This document shows positions 34,145 to 44,052 of a stretch of DNA of 64,000 nt, piece after piece (position 1 is the stretch's first letter; every line of letters begins with the position of its first letter). The stretch is from the NCBI GenBank assembly GCA_009823505.1, contig VZQC01013712.1, forward strand, positions 2,041,096-2,105,095. Direction: 5' to 3'. This DNA comes from Rhizomys pruinosus (lineage: Eukaryota > Chordata > Mammalia > Rodentia > Spalacidae). The position numbers were made by a program, and so were the translations under genes. Under the pieces are notes generated by a model. The model ran no database searches. It had not been told where the DNA came from and saw only the letters and a program-made list of their open reading frames with translations.

Positions 34145-34845
34145 AGTTCTTGTCTCTATTATGATGATAAAACACTGACCAAAAGCAACTTGGAGATGAC
34201 TGAGTTGATTTTATCTTACTCTTCCCATCCATGGTCCATTACTGAGGGAAGACACAGAAGTAACTTAAGCAAGGCTGGAGTCTCGAGGCAGAAGCTGAAG
34301 CATAGACCATGGAAGAATGTTGCTTACTGGCATGCTCCTCTGGCCTGTGCTCAGTCTGTATTCTTTATATTAATTTATATCTAACATTATTAATTTATAT
34401 ATTATTTATTAATTATGTACATTATTAATTTATAAATATCAATTATTAGTTTTATTTTATGTGTATGCATGTATGTAAGTGCATTCCTGTTGTCCAGTCC
34501 CCTTGGAGGACAGAAGAAGGTGTCAGATCCCCTAGAACAGGCAATACAGACAGTTGTTAGCTTCCATGTGACTCCTAGGATTTGAATCTGGGTCTTCTAC
34601 AAGAGCAACCAGTGCTCTTAAGTGCTGAGCCATCTCTCCAAACCCAAGCCTCCATTCTTATACAATCCAGGGCTACCTACTCAGGGGTGGCACCACCCAC
34701 AGTGGGCTGGGACCTCCTACATCAACCAGCAATGAAGATATGGCCACAGGCCAATCTGATAGAGGAAACCCCGTAATTAAAGTTCCATTTTCCTAAGTGT
34801 GTCAAGTTGACAACTGAATCTATCCAAGATAGTATGTTTGGAAAG
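34145..34845 (-). mobile_element. ORR1-like MaLR LTR (antisense), split by a B2
   Basis: Non-coding LTR in two pieces. 34145-34400 carries AAACACTGACCAAAAGCAAC, CTGAAGCATAGACCATGG and TTGCTTACTGGCATGCTCCT; 34648-34845 carries GGTGGCACCACCCACAGTGG and GTGTCAAGTTGACAAC, the complement of the LTR 5' end. The B2 at 34440-34647 sits between them. Same class as 7216-7622, opposite orientation. Confidence 0.75.
34440..34647 (-). mobile_element. B2 SINE (antisense) inside an ORR1 LTR
   Basis: TTTATTTTATGTGTATGCAT, GGAGGACAGAAGAAGGTGTC, TGTGACTCCTAGGATTTGAA and GTGCTGAGCCATCTCTCCAA. An AT-rich tail of nearly 60 bp lies to its left. Confidence 0.9.
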
Positions 34846-34877
34846 CATCTTTTATTTTAATTACATTTATTTATTAG

Positions 34878-35062
34878 GAGTGGGTGTGTGTGCACATTTG
34901 CGCACATATGCACACATATGTTGCCACTGTATTTGTGTGAAGGTCAGAGAACAACCTGTATGAGTCATTTCTCTCCTACCATGTGAGTTTCCTGGGATAA
35001 ACCTCAGGACATGAGGCTTGGAGGCAAGTAACTTTACTGCTGAGCAATCTCACAATCTACGA
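34878..35062 (-). mobile_element. B3 SINE (antisense)
   Basis: GTGGGTGTGTGTGCACAT, GAAGGTCAGAGAACAACCTG, TTTCTCTCCTACCATGTGAG and TTTACTGCTGAGCAATCTCA. Diverged B3. Confidence 0.85.
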
Positions 35063-35294
35063 ATTTCTGATTTTTATTCTCACAATAACTATAATATAAA
35101 TTTATTTATATACTAAAAACTGAGCTTCATTAAAAACACAATGACATTTAAATATTATTTAAAGCAGTGACAGTGACATAGTAGCCTTTCTCAGGTAATC
35201 AAAGCTCAATTCAAATGAGATTAGGTATCATACTAACAAAAGATCGCAAAGCCAACATACTGATGTCTATCAATATTGTAATAAAATCAAGTCG
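35063..35294. other. unassigned sequence
   Basis: AT-rich, nothing recognised. Confidence 0.5.
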
Positions 35295-35502
35295 CAGCCC
35301 GCGATTGGGGTGAATGGTGAAACTACAGCAATATAGTCTGGACACTCATTTGATCAACTTGATTGAACATACAAGCCCCCTCCCCCCGCTGGGTGGTGGG
35401 ACCCGTGGGCTGTGTGGGTTTGGGCACAACTGCTTGCAAATTGGTTTTACACGAAGGATGCTTGTACTCATAAATTATCACTTATTGCTAAAAAATGAAA
35501 AA
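35295..35502 (+). mobile_element. unclassified retroposon module, copy 1
   Basis: Closely matches 46950-47145: GATTGGGGTGAATGGTGAAA, GGACACTCATTTGATCAACT, GGGCTGTGTGGGTTTGGGC, CAACTGCTTGCAAATTGG, ACTCATAAATTATCACTTAT, then an A-rich end. It begins abruptly near 35295 and is followed directly by an L1 3' end. The short frame across it (about 65 codons) is only partly kept in copy 2, so no protein is claimed. Possible identities are an L1 3' UTR module, a 3' LTR piece or a young SINE-like family. Confidence 0.6.
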
Positions 35503-35655
35503 AAAAACTGAGAGAAAGATGCAGGACAGTTATGGCAGAATGCATGATCTGGGATGGGGTGGGGTGGGGTGGGGGGAAGGGAAAGGGAAATATGCCTGAA
35601 CTGAATTGGAAAATGATGTATGAAATACACAAAGCATCAATAAAAAAAAATGAAA
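35503..35655 (+). mobile_element. L1 3' UTR end
   Basis: Same family as 28070-28241: GAAAGATGCAGGACAGTTAT, a G-tract at 35551-35587, ATATGCCTGAACTGAATTGG, CAATAAAA and a short poly(A) tail. 5' end truncated within the 3' UTR, directly against the module at 35295-35502. Confidence 0.85.
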
Positions 35656-37016
35656 AAAATTGTCTTGAATTCATGTGAAGTTAGTCCTTAACACACATAG
35701 AAGCAAAATGTTCCAACAAGTTCTTTGTGAACAATTGTTATTATTAAGACAGAAATTCTAGTATCTCATAATTTATTAATACAAAGAAAGTATTAAGTCT
35801 TATCTATAAATTGCTCATATTTTCTTAGTGTTTAATGAGCAAGTAGCAAATTTAACCTTGGTCAACTAAGCTAACCTCTAAATTGCTACCTAAGCATATT
35901 GCTGACAGCTGTCAATTCAAAGGCAGTTTATAAAGACTGAAAGATTACAAAACTGCTAAGTTGACATGAGAATGGCCACAAAAATTTGCAAAACCGTGTA
36001 TCCCTGTAGGAAATGTCTCTATACCACAGCAGATGGCCAGTGGTCAGGGGAAATTCATTAGAGCCAGCACTGTGCAAACTTTAATTCTTCATTCTGGGGG
36101 ACTAAAGACAAATCACTTTCTCAAACCTTTAAAAGCAGTGCTTGGTCTTAGTTTTTCATGGCTACTGGCAAAGGTGTTTGTACCATGCGATGGGTTGGCA
36201 AGATAAACTAAAACATTTAGAAAAAACTAACTGAAAAATTTCCACTAACATTCTGCAAAATTTATTAGACACACTTTACTGAGGGGGCTGTGCTATTATG
36301 CCTATTGCCTGGGGAGAGACAAATCATGCAAGTAATGAATGATTCACAGAGAAGCACACAGGCACGTCAGAAACATTTGTATGCACTGTCACAAAGATGC
36401 TGAGAGATACTGTGCATGATTCAGTGGGGGTCATGCTGGTCCCCAGGCACCCTGTTCAGGATGAAGCTACAATACAGCAGGGCAGTCTTTTCTGGCAGTA
36501 GGAGCAGGCAGAGCACAAAATCTCAGAGACCACTGGTGTCTAGCCAACCATTGAGTGCTTGAAATTTTTCATTTAGTGCTGAATTTGCTACAAGGCACAA
36601 AACAAGTGTGGCAAACTTCACTGATTAAAGAAGGAACAATCCCATAGTTAGGAGTGATGTAGCTGGATTCATTAACAGAATTGTCTTTACTTGACTTTAA
36701 TCTACAAATATTCAGTTTTAGAGCATTATGCTCGACTTACCTCAAAGAATTTTGAAAAGATTCAGGGTACACATTCCAAACAAGTTACTAACACTAAACT
36801 GTGTGTTTTCAGAAGCACATATCACAGTGAGTCACATTCTCAACTAGCTGTGCTACCCTTTGGCCTTTTCAGAAACTGTGTTGACTCATGTCCCTAGTGT
36901 ACCATTTCCTGTCCTGCAATGGGCATCCTCTTGAATCACCCTGACTGCTGAGTAAAACACTTGGCACAAAGACTGAAGCAATTGTGTGCTGCCTGGAGAG
37001 TCAGTGAAGTCCATTT
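35656..37016. other. unassigned sequence, repeat-poor
   Basis: About 1.35 kb without a recognised repeat, gene or simple-sequence tract. One of the longer repeat-free stretches in the window. Confidence 0.5.
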
Positions 37017-37032
37017 TAAAATGCCATGTATT

Positions 37033-37271
37033 GGGCTGGAGAGATGGCCTAGCGGTTAAGAGCACCGACTGCTCTTACAGAGGACCCGGGTTCGATCCCC
37101 AGCACCCACATGGCGGCTGAGAACCGTCTGAAGCTCCAATTCCAGGAGAACTCCAGTTCCAGGGGAATCCGAGACCCTCTTCTGACCTCCGCGGCGTTGC
37201 ACGACACGGGTGCACAGACTTGCATGCAGACAGTACATTCATACACATACAGAAATAAATAAAAAAATTAA
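37033..37271 (+). mobile_element. B2 SINE, young, with 16-bp target-site duplication
   Basis: Near-consensus head GGGCTGGAGAGATGGCCTAG, box B GGGTTCGATCCCCAGC, GACCTCCGCGGCGTTGCACG, CAGAAATAAATAAAAAAAT tail. The 16-bp repeat TAAAATGCCATGTATT is perfect at 37017-37032 and 37272-37287. CpGs are intact. Confidence 0.97.
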
Positions 37272-37529
37272 TAAAATGCCATGTATTTCTTGTCCTCTAA
37301 ATGTGAGATGTATTGGGCACCAGACCACCATATGAGACAATATCAGAACTAGATCTCTGAGCAAATAGTTCTGCTTTGCAATGCAAAATGCCTGCTATTA
37401 ATACTAATGTCTGTGAAGAAGAGATGGTAGGGTATTACATGCTGTTGCTAAATGCCTTGTTGTAAGCAGGAAATCCCCCAGGATGATAAGGAGATTTACT
37501 TGTATTTGACACTTAGTTGACATAACAGG

Positions 37530-37752
37530 GGGCTAGAGACAGGGCTCAGCTGTTAAGAGGACTGGCTGCCCCTCACCCCCAAAGAATCACAGTCCAGTTC
37601 TCACCATCCACATGATTACTAACAACCTTAAGTAATTTCCGTTCAAGGGGATTCAAACACCTTCCTCTGGCCCCTATGGGAACTGCACACACTTAGTGCA
37701 CTTTCGTATGTGCAGGTAAAACACTCACACACATAAAATAAAAATTAAGAAA
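37530..37752 (+). mobile_element. B2 SINE (diverged)
   Basis: GGGGGCTAGAGACAGGGCTC head, CTCACCATCCACATGATTAC, CTTCCTCTGGCCCCTATGGG and ACACTCACACACATAAAATA tail. Box B is damaged. Confidence 0.9.
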
Positions 37753-38084
37753 ATGTTATTTTTTAAAGAAGATATTGATATTGTTTCTAAACACACAATC
37801 CCAAACAACCAAATCAATTGAGAGAGTTCCCTAATAAAGTCAGAAAAAAATAAGTGCCTGTCACAGTGATTATTTTATGAAGTAGCAATTCTATATAAAC
37901 CTCTTATAGACATGATTTAGTCTTCACATTTTTTAGTAGTGGTTTTGGTGGAAAAATATATTATGTACATTGGATGCCAATACACCCTAAAGCATCAATT
38001 ATTTCACTCAGATAATTCAGCCAAATTAGCTAAAGTGCATGTAGAAAAAGCAACTAGTCGATTGTATTTACAATTTCCTTAAAG
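37753..38084. other. unassigned AT-rich sequence
   Basis: Nothing recognised. Confidence 0.5.
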
Positions 38085-38282
38085 TTAAAAAAAATTATCA
38101 TTTTTATGTGTAGGGGTATAATGCCTGCATGTATGTAAGTGTACCCACAGTGTGAGATTCCTGAGGAGGTCACAAGAGGGCATCATATCACCTGGAACTT
38201 GACTTATGGACAGCTGTTAGCCAGTATGTGGGTGCTGGAAATTGAACCCAGGCCCCCTGCAAGAGCAACCAGTACTTTATTT

Positions 38283-38326
<44 letters not shown>

Positions 38327-38577
38327 TTTGAATGTACTGTCTGCATGTAGGTTTGTGCACCTGTGTCGTGCAATGCCGCGGAGGTCAGAAGAGGGTGTTG
38401 GATTCCCCTGAACTGGAGTTCTCCTGGAATTGGAGTTACAGATGGTTCTCAGCCACCATGTGGGCACTGGGGATCGAACCTGCGTCCTCTACAAGAGTGG
38501 TTGGCTCTCTTATCTGCTAGGCCATCTCTCCAGCCCAGCAACCAGTACTCTTAACTACTGTGCTGACTCTCTAGCCC
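38085..38577 (-). mobile_element. B2 SINE (antisense) interrupted by a younger B2
   Basis: Old antisense B2 in two parts: 38085-38276 (GCCTGCATGTATGTAAGTGT, GTGGGTGCTGGAAATTGAAC) and 38537-38577 (CTCTTAACTACTGTGCTGAC). The interruption has its own 13-bp target-site duplication, AGCAACCAGTACT, at 38264-38276 and 38537-38549. Confidence 0.93.
38277..38536 (-). mobile_element. B2 SINE (antisense) nested in an older B2
   Basis: Begins with the complement of its tail, about 13 TTTA units, then TGAATGTACTGTCTGCATGT, GAGGTCAGAAGAGGGTGTTG, GGCACTGGGGATCGAACCTG and GGCCATCTCTCCAGCCC. Lower divergence than its host fits a later insertion. Confidence 0.95.
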
Positions 38578-38724
38578 TGTACTGTGAATTTTTAATGGGC
38601 GATTTTGCTTCTGTAGTCATGGCTTGAGACTCTTTGCAGCAGACAAATACTTGTATTGTCTTAGAATGCAGACTTGAGGCTTAATCAAGCTATCCATTAG
38701 TAAGTTTTTGTACAATGTATATTG

Positions 38725-38855
38725 ACAATAGTTGAGGTTTATTAGGTTGTTATAGTGTGCCATACACTGTGCTATACAATTACTGAGAGCCCTCATTTGA
38801 TCTTTCTCATAAGCCTCTTATTTTTTCACCATTATGGGAATAGAAATTAGGGCCA
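38725..38855 (-). mobile_element. MIR SINE (antisense, ancient)
   Basis: TAGTGTGCCATACACTGTGC, CCTCATTTGATCTTTCTCAT and AAGCCTCTTATTTTTTCACC follow reverse-complement MIR. Low similarity but correct order. Confidence 0.6.
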
Positions 38856-40102
38856 TGTGCATGGTAGTCAAGTGGTGTACCATGAGTTGCAGTCAAGCCC
38901 AGCCCACATATAAGTGTTTAAGATGACCATATTGTCATCTTAAATGATAATGAAGCCAAGGATCAAAGCAGTGCCCAGTACTACAAGATCAAGTATAATG
39001 GCAAAGCACATCAGCCTAAGTAAGAATCGAGACACCAATGTACTGAAGATTGCATATACTGGAGTTCTCCATGTTACAGATATATTCAAAAAGAAAAGCA
39101 TAAAGATAGAGTCAGATAAAGCTTTATAGAAGAAATTGAGTCTAAGCAAGAGCTTTTAAGGACAAATTCCAGGAAGGAAAGAAATTACTATGAGTAAAGG
39201 GGCCAAAGGCAAATGAAATCACATCAATGAATACAAAATGAATGGAATGTTTAGAATTTATAATAGTGGCATTGGAATCTTCTGCCAGAATTTTATTTCA
39301 CTTTGTATATCACGAGTTTCCAAGGAAAACTGCCAAACCTGAAATACAGGAAGCCATGGTCAAGTAGTCTATAGATATAATGTATCTTGATTTTAGGGAC
39401 AAGAAATGCAAATAATTTCTGGCTCCAAAGATATTCATTAAATGCTTCAGTTATTCTGACAAATGTTTTTAAGAAGAAATGTTTTATATATATATTCCCT
39501 ATCTCTATTCTTTTTACAAGCCTGAAGTTCCTTCAATTTTTCCACTCTGACAATCTTCACTAAATTCTGGGAAATCTACATGGGTAAGATTGCTCTGACA
39601 GGTAGAGTTATTTGCAAACTGACATTTCTGAGGATAGTCACATGCTAGAATAAAACACTTATTACCAGAACATACAGCCTTTCTTACCACTCCCACATTA
39701 ATTCAACCATGCAGCATCAATGGGGTTGTTTCATGTTCCTTTTAGCAAAAGACTGCTATTTGATTATTATTATTATTATTATTATTATCTGAAAACAGTT
39801 ATTTATAGAATTATGTAAGCTAACACTGCTAATTTAAGAAACAGAATAAGAATATAAAAAGTCATTCATTCCTATTTTCTATAAGATGAAGAAAGAAAAG
39901 CTTTATAATACCATCTTTAAATCAATATGGCCAAGTTTTTTTGACATTTATTATTTACTACTAAGCCAGTTTTAGATAATTCTTTCAAATTAGTTCTTAG
40001 CCACAAGTTAAAAATAGTAAGACATCACTGTCATCAATTCTCTCTGATGCTTTCTATTACAAAACAATAAACCTGTAAATTATCTTATATGAAGACACTA
40101 GT
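38856..40102. other. unassigned sequence with a short (ATT)n
   Basis: A (TAT)n tract occurs at 39765-39789. Short frames on both strands at 38940-39149 overlap and have no recognisable domain. Confidence 0.5.
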
Positions 40103-40180
40103 GGGGTATGAATTATAGCTCAGTGACTGAGTGTTTGCCTGCCATGCATGAAGCTCCAAATTCACTTCCCAATTCCAGAA
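40103..40180 (+). mobile_element. ID-like SINE
   Basis: GGGTATGAATTATAGCTCAG, TGACTGAGTGTTTGCCTGCC and CTCCAAATTCACTTCCCAAT follow the ID element. The poly(A) tail is reduced to AAAAAAA. Confidence 0.65.
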
Positions 40181-40727
40181 AAAAAACTAGTTTATTAGAT
40201 ATTTTATGTTGAATTATTTTTCAAATTTTGATAGTCTTCCTTTAATATAAGATGTGATCACTAACTGGTGATTAGCATTATTCTACACTGTTATGGTTGA
40301 AATAGTAATACAATCCATCTTTCATTGCCTGCCTACCCCATCCAATGTGCTATATGACCTCAGGCCATTTGAGACTCTGTTTCTATATACTTGTCTGAAT
40401 CACAAAATGTACCATTTGTTTCCACATTAATTACTTTCTACAGAGATAGCATGAAAGCAAAGATCAGGGTTTTTTTTTCTACTTTGGGGGCCATCTCGAA
40501 TGGTATCTAACAAGATGCAGCTAGGAACAGATGAATAAAGTAGCAGCCAGTGGGGACCTTTGACTGTCAGTGTAATGGAATTGCTGTGAGACACTGGGAT
40601 TAGCCATAGCTGATTTTTTTTTAATATTAGCATTGAATTTTTAAGTGATGAACTATCAAATGTTACCTTAAGTTTATCCAATATTGAAAGAAGATAGAAA
40701 ATACAACTACCTAAAATAACAAAGGTG
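40181..40727. other. unassigned sequence
   Basis: Nothing recognised. Contains short T and G runs near 40470-40490. Confidence 0.5.
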
Positions 40728-40817
40728 GGGGCTGGAGAGATGGCTCAGAGGTTAAAAGCACTGGCTGCTCTTGCAGAAGGCCCAGCTTTGAATCCTAGCA
40801 CCCATATGGTAACTAAC

Positions 40818-41235
40818 TGACCCTGCCTGCAGGGACATGTAACGACAGGTACCCGAGGGAGACCCCAAAACCTGTAAAATAAGCGACAGAGAGAAACGAG
40901 ACCAGGCAAGCTCTTTGTCGAGGTCTGATTTATTGAACAAAGACAGCAGTATATATTTAGCAAAAGGCGGGAAGAAGGGAGGAGGTAGGGGGTAACTCTT
41001 GTAAAAAGTTAAAAAGTTTATCAAGCGGGCTGCTGCACCAGCAGAAACTGTTTGCTTGCGATAAGCTTCCTCTGCGGGCTGCTGCACCAGCAGAAACTGT
41101 TTGCTTGCGATAAGCTTCCTCCGGAACATAAGGTGTGCAGGCAGGAAGCTTCTCTGCACGTCTGCACTTTTACGGGAACAGCTCTGAAGCTATTTCAGAG
41201 TTAACCCTTTATGAGCAGGCTTACAGCTCCTCACA
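40818..41235 (-). mobile_element. class II (ERVK-like) endogenous retrovirus solo LTR
   Basis: A 418-bp non-coding LTR, transcriptional sense on the minus strand, with TG and CA ends. It is flanked by a perfect 6-bp duplication ACTAAC at 40812-40817 and 41236-41241, the length typical of class II ERVs. On the sense strand it has a TATA-like AAATATATACTGC, then the poly(A) signal in CAATAAATCAGACC, and a GTCTCGTTTCTCTCTGTCGC R/U5-like end. A 49-bp direct repeat lies in U3 (41025-41122). No internal viral genes are present, so it is the product of LTR-LTR recombination. I suspect kinship with RLTR10-like rodent LTRs but cannot confirm it. Confidence 0.9.
41025..41122. repeat. 49-bp tandem duplication in the LTR U3
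   Basis: Two adjacent units (41025-41073 and 41074-41122) agree at 48 of 49 positions, starting GCGGGCTGCTGCACCAGCAG and ending AGCTTCCTC. Tandem repeats in U3 are commonly enhancers in retroviruses; function here is inferred only. Confidence 0.92.
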
Positions 41236-41384
41236 ACTAACAACCATCTGTAACTCCAATTCCAGGGGATATGATGCCTTCTCCTGTCCTCCAAGGGCAT
41301 TTCACCATGACAAGGGTGCAATTACATACATACAGTCATAACACTCAAACACATAAAATAAAAATAAAATAATAAATGTTTTTT

Positions 41385-41475
41385 TTTTTATTATATATAC
41401 ATATATTTGAAAAATCAATCATTAGTATTATATATATATACTATATTATAATATTATATATTATATATATATAAT
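41385..41475. repeat. AT-rich palindromic tract
   Basis: TA alternations and TATTATAATATTATATATTA-type stretches that can fold back on themselves. Directly after the B2 tail. Confidence 0.8.
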
Positions 41476-42943
41476 TCATGTGCCCCAAAATATGGTTATT
41501 AGCTTGTTCCTTTGTCAAGGAAAATGTGTATAGAAAAGTCAGAAATAGCCAATCCCACAAGCATCAAACAGCAGTAACCAGTATTGAATGGGTGACCTGC
41601 GGTTATAGTACTGTTTCACAGCCAAACAAAACTACCCATTTGTTTTAGGTGCTAAAATTGTATGAGGAAGAGAGTGATACACAAACAAGGCATTATAAAT
41701 ACAGACAAGTTTTCCTTACAGTAAAAACATTAAAGCCATAATGATAAATCAAATTAGAAACAATCTTGGAATAAATGCATGAAGTGAGAATCTACGAAGC
41801 TTCTAGGAAATGGAAGAATGGCAAAACTTAATACTATCACATCTCCAACTAAGCTCAGATCTTATGAAACAATTTTGTGGAACACGTAATGGTTGAAAAG
41901 ATGAAGAACTCTTAACTTCACAATAAATTTGAATCTTATTGTGCGATTATGAAACGAAAGATGAAGCATGCCTCAAGAAACAACTTAATGAGTCTCTCTA
42001 CTTCACATCATGTTGGTTCCAAAAAATGGTGAGAATGATGACAATGGACATGTTTCAGCCTCATGAATATCAGAAACGCTGGATTTCAGTAGTAACAAGT
42101 AATAGATACTCAAGAAACACAGAAGCTAGAGATGATAAAAGAAGTGTCTCATGCACATGCACAATTGATGCATCACATGTGAAATAAAAACAAATAGTGC
42201 TTTCCACAGTGAAGCATATGAGCAAAGACTGACACACAAAAGTAGTGGTTACAATTTTAGTGGAACTGCTTTCAGAACTGAAAGGTATTTGTTAACCAAA
42301 ATAGAATAAAAAAAATCATGTAGGTACATTAATGTATGCATGTTTGGTTTCTGACCAGAAAATGTAATAGACATTTAACTATTAAAGTCGAAAGTACTGA
42401 ATAAAAGGCAGAATATATTCTAATACTGAAAATTTATTTTTCCTACTTGCTTTTGTTTTTATTTATCATTTTTACATTTGCTTGTTTACTATAAACTTTC
42501 AATTAAATTTAGCAAATATTCGCTGATCAATGATTACACTTTAGGCACTCTGGTACATATTGGAACCTGTTTAAAGTAAGTCAAATATGATTTTGCCCTC
42601 CAAAACCTCACAATCTAATGTAGGGATTTAGGCTGAAGGTAAAAAGAAATCCAGAAAAACTTTATATGTCACTACAACACAGGGTGCCTTAAGAACATGA
42701 AAATTCTTATGCATTTACAAAAGTCGAATCTCAAGTAACTGAGGAGATTAGAATGATGACATTTAAATAGTTCTTCAAGCAGTGACATACCTTGAAAGAC
42801 TTAAAAAGATTTCATACTGAGAAGGCATTAAAAAAAGCACATTCTCTTTCCCTGTAATCTTGTTCTTGGTTAGAGATAAAATACAGAGAAGACTTGGAAA
42901 ACAAACCAAAATAATACTCTCAGTTTTTTAACTAATACAAAAA
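41476..42943. other. unassigned sequence, weak ancient repeat near 42.5 kb
   Basis: 42510-42630 carries AATATTCGCTGATCAATGAT, then TTTAGGCACTCTGGTACATA, then CCTCCAAAACCTCACAATCT, resembling an ancient mammalian repeat (family not assigned). The 82-codon frame at 41939-42187 has no recognised family. Confidence 0.45.
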
Positions 42944-43088
42944 TAGCCAGGTCTGGTATTGAATGCCTTTAATCCTAGCACTTGAGAGGCAGTGGCAGGT
43001 GGATCTTTGTGAGTTCAAGGCCAGTCTGGTCTACAGAGTGAGTTCCAGGATAGCAGAGGCTACAGGGAGACCCTGTCTCAAAAAGACT
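42944..43088 (+). mobile_element. B1 SINE
   Basis: GCCAGGTCTGGTATTGAATG start, CCTTTAATCCTAGCACTTGA, GGATCTTTGTGAGTTCAAGG, GGCTACAGGGAGACCCTGTC, CTCAAAAAGAC end. Confidence 0.94.
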
Positions 43089-43112
43089 AATAACAATAAT
43101 AATAATAATAAC

Positions 43113-43143
<31 letters not shown>
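43089..43143. repeat. (AAT)n with AAC units
   Basis: About 18 units grown from the B1 tail. The poly-Asn and poly-Ile frames are its translations. Confidence 0.95.
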
Positions 43144-43145
<2 letters not shown>

Positions 43146-43275
43146 TCCAGTTCCAGGGGAATCCGACACCCTCTTCTGACCTCCGCAGCATTGCACGACA
43201 CAGGTGCACAAACTTGCATGCAGACAGTACATTCATACACATACGGAAATAAATAAAATTAATAAAAAAATTTTT
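43144..43275 (+). mobile_element. B2 SINE 3' half
   Basis: Begins abruptly at AACTCCAGTTCCAGGGGAAT with no tRNA-like head, then GACCTCCGCAGCATTGCACG and ACGGAAATAAATAAAATTA. It joins the (AAT)n tract with no gap. CpGs in the body suggest a young source copy. Confidence 0.93.
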
Positions 43276-43289
43276 AAATAATAACACTC

Positions 43290-43425
43290 GGGGGCTAGAG
43301 AGATGGCTCGGGGATTTGATGCCCTCTTTTAGCCTCTGTGGATATTGCATGCATGGGTGCACTTATATACACACAGGCAGAACACTTATACACACAAAAC
43401 ATCAAAAAACAAAATACTAACAAAT
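43290..43425 (+). mobile_element. B2 SINE with an internal deletion
   Basis: Head GGGGGCTAGAGAGATGGCTC jumps directly to GGGATTTGATGCCCTCTTTT and then the normal 3' part and tail, losing about 100 bp including box B. Confidence 0.85.
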
Positions 43426-43912
43426 AAAACTTAAAAACAACAACAATTTAAATAAATAAGAGTACAGTTAAAAGCTAATCTTGTACCTCTACCAAAACAT
43501 CCCTAACCATTTTACTCCTACACATCTTCACATGGATGTAACACATGGAGATATTCATGTTTGCCTTTTTCTATTTCATAAAAGCAAATATATTGTACAC
43601 ATTGTTCTGTATATTAACAACTGACATCAGTCATAAATAGTTCCTTATGTCTGTCCATCTTATTCAATTTGTAATACAGCAGTACTCTGTGATGTGTCAA
43701 ACTTTGACAAAATATATTTTGATACCCACTCTATTGGTTGTTTCCAGTCTTTTCTTTATGAAAATAATGTAGTGAAGAAGGCCCCTGAGCACCCATCTGT
43801 GTGCACTGTTTATCTATTGCTGCATTTCTTCATTCAGGCACAACTGACATTTTTGATAAAATAACCCTTGTAGATTGCAATAAAAATTCTTCCTCTTTCC
43901 CTATGTACTGCA
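43426..43912. other. unassigned sequence
   Basis: 43500-43800 vaguely resembles an old LINE (phrases such as TTCATAAAAGCAAATATATT and GTGATGTGTC) but not enough to assign. Confidence 0.4.
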
Positions 43913-44052
43913 ACACCAACACTGGGGTTTAATCCCAGCACTCGGGAGGCAGAGTCAGGTGGATCTCTGAGCTCAAGGCCAGCCTGGTCTACATAGTGAG
44001 TTCCAGGCCAGCTGGGACTAAAGGGAGACCCTGTCTCAAAAAGCCTAAAAGA
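43913..44052 (+). mobile_element. B1 SINE
   Basis: The 5' end is altered (CAACACCAACACTGGGGTTT), then AATCCCAGCACTCGGGAGGC, GTCAGGTGGATCTCTGAGCT, GGCCAGCTGGGACTAAAGGG, GACCCTGTCTCAAAAAG. Confidence 0.92.

Larger units (their letters stand above)
40728..41378 (+). mobile_element. B2 SINE split by a solo LTR
   Basis: Left part 40728-40817 (GGGGGCTGGAGAGATGGCTC head, CTTTGAATCCTAGCACCCAT box B) and right part 41242-41378 (AACCATCTGTAACTCCAATT, CCTCCAAGGGCATTTCACCA, ACACATAAAATAAAAATAAA tail) join into one complete B2 once the LTR and one copy of ACTAAC are removed. Confidence 0.95.

Noticed and set aside
42963..43256. Frame with a long poly-Asn run
   Set aside because: Translation of a B1, an (AAT)n tract and a B2 tail. 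Not a gene.
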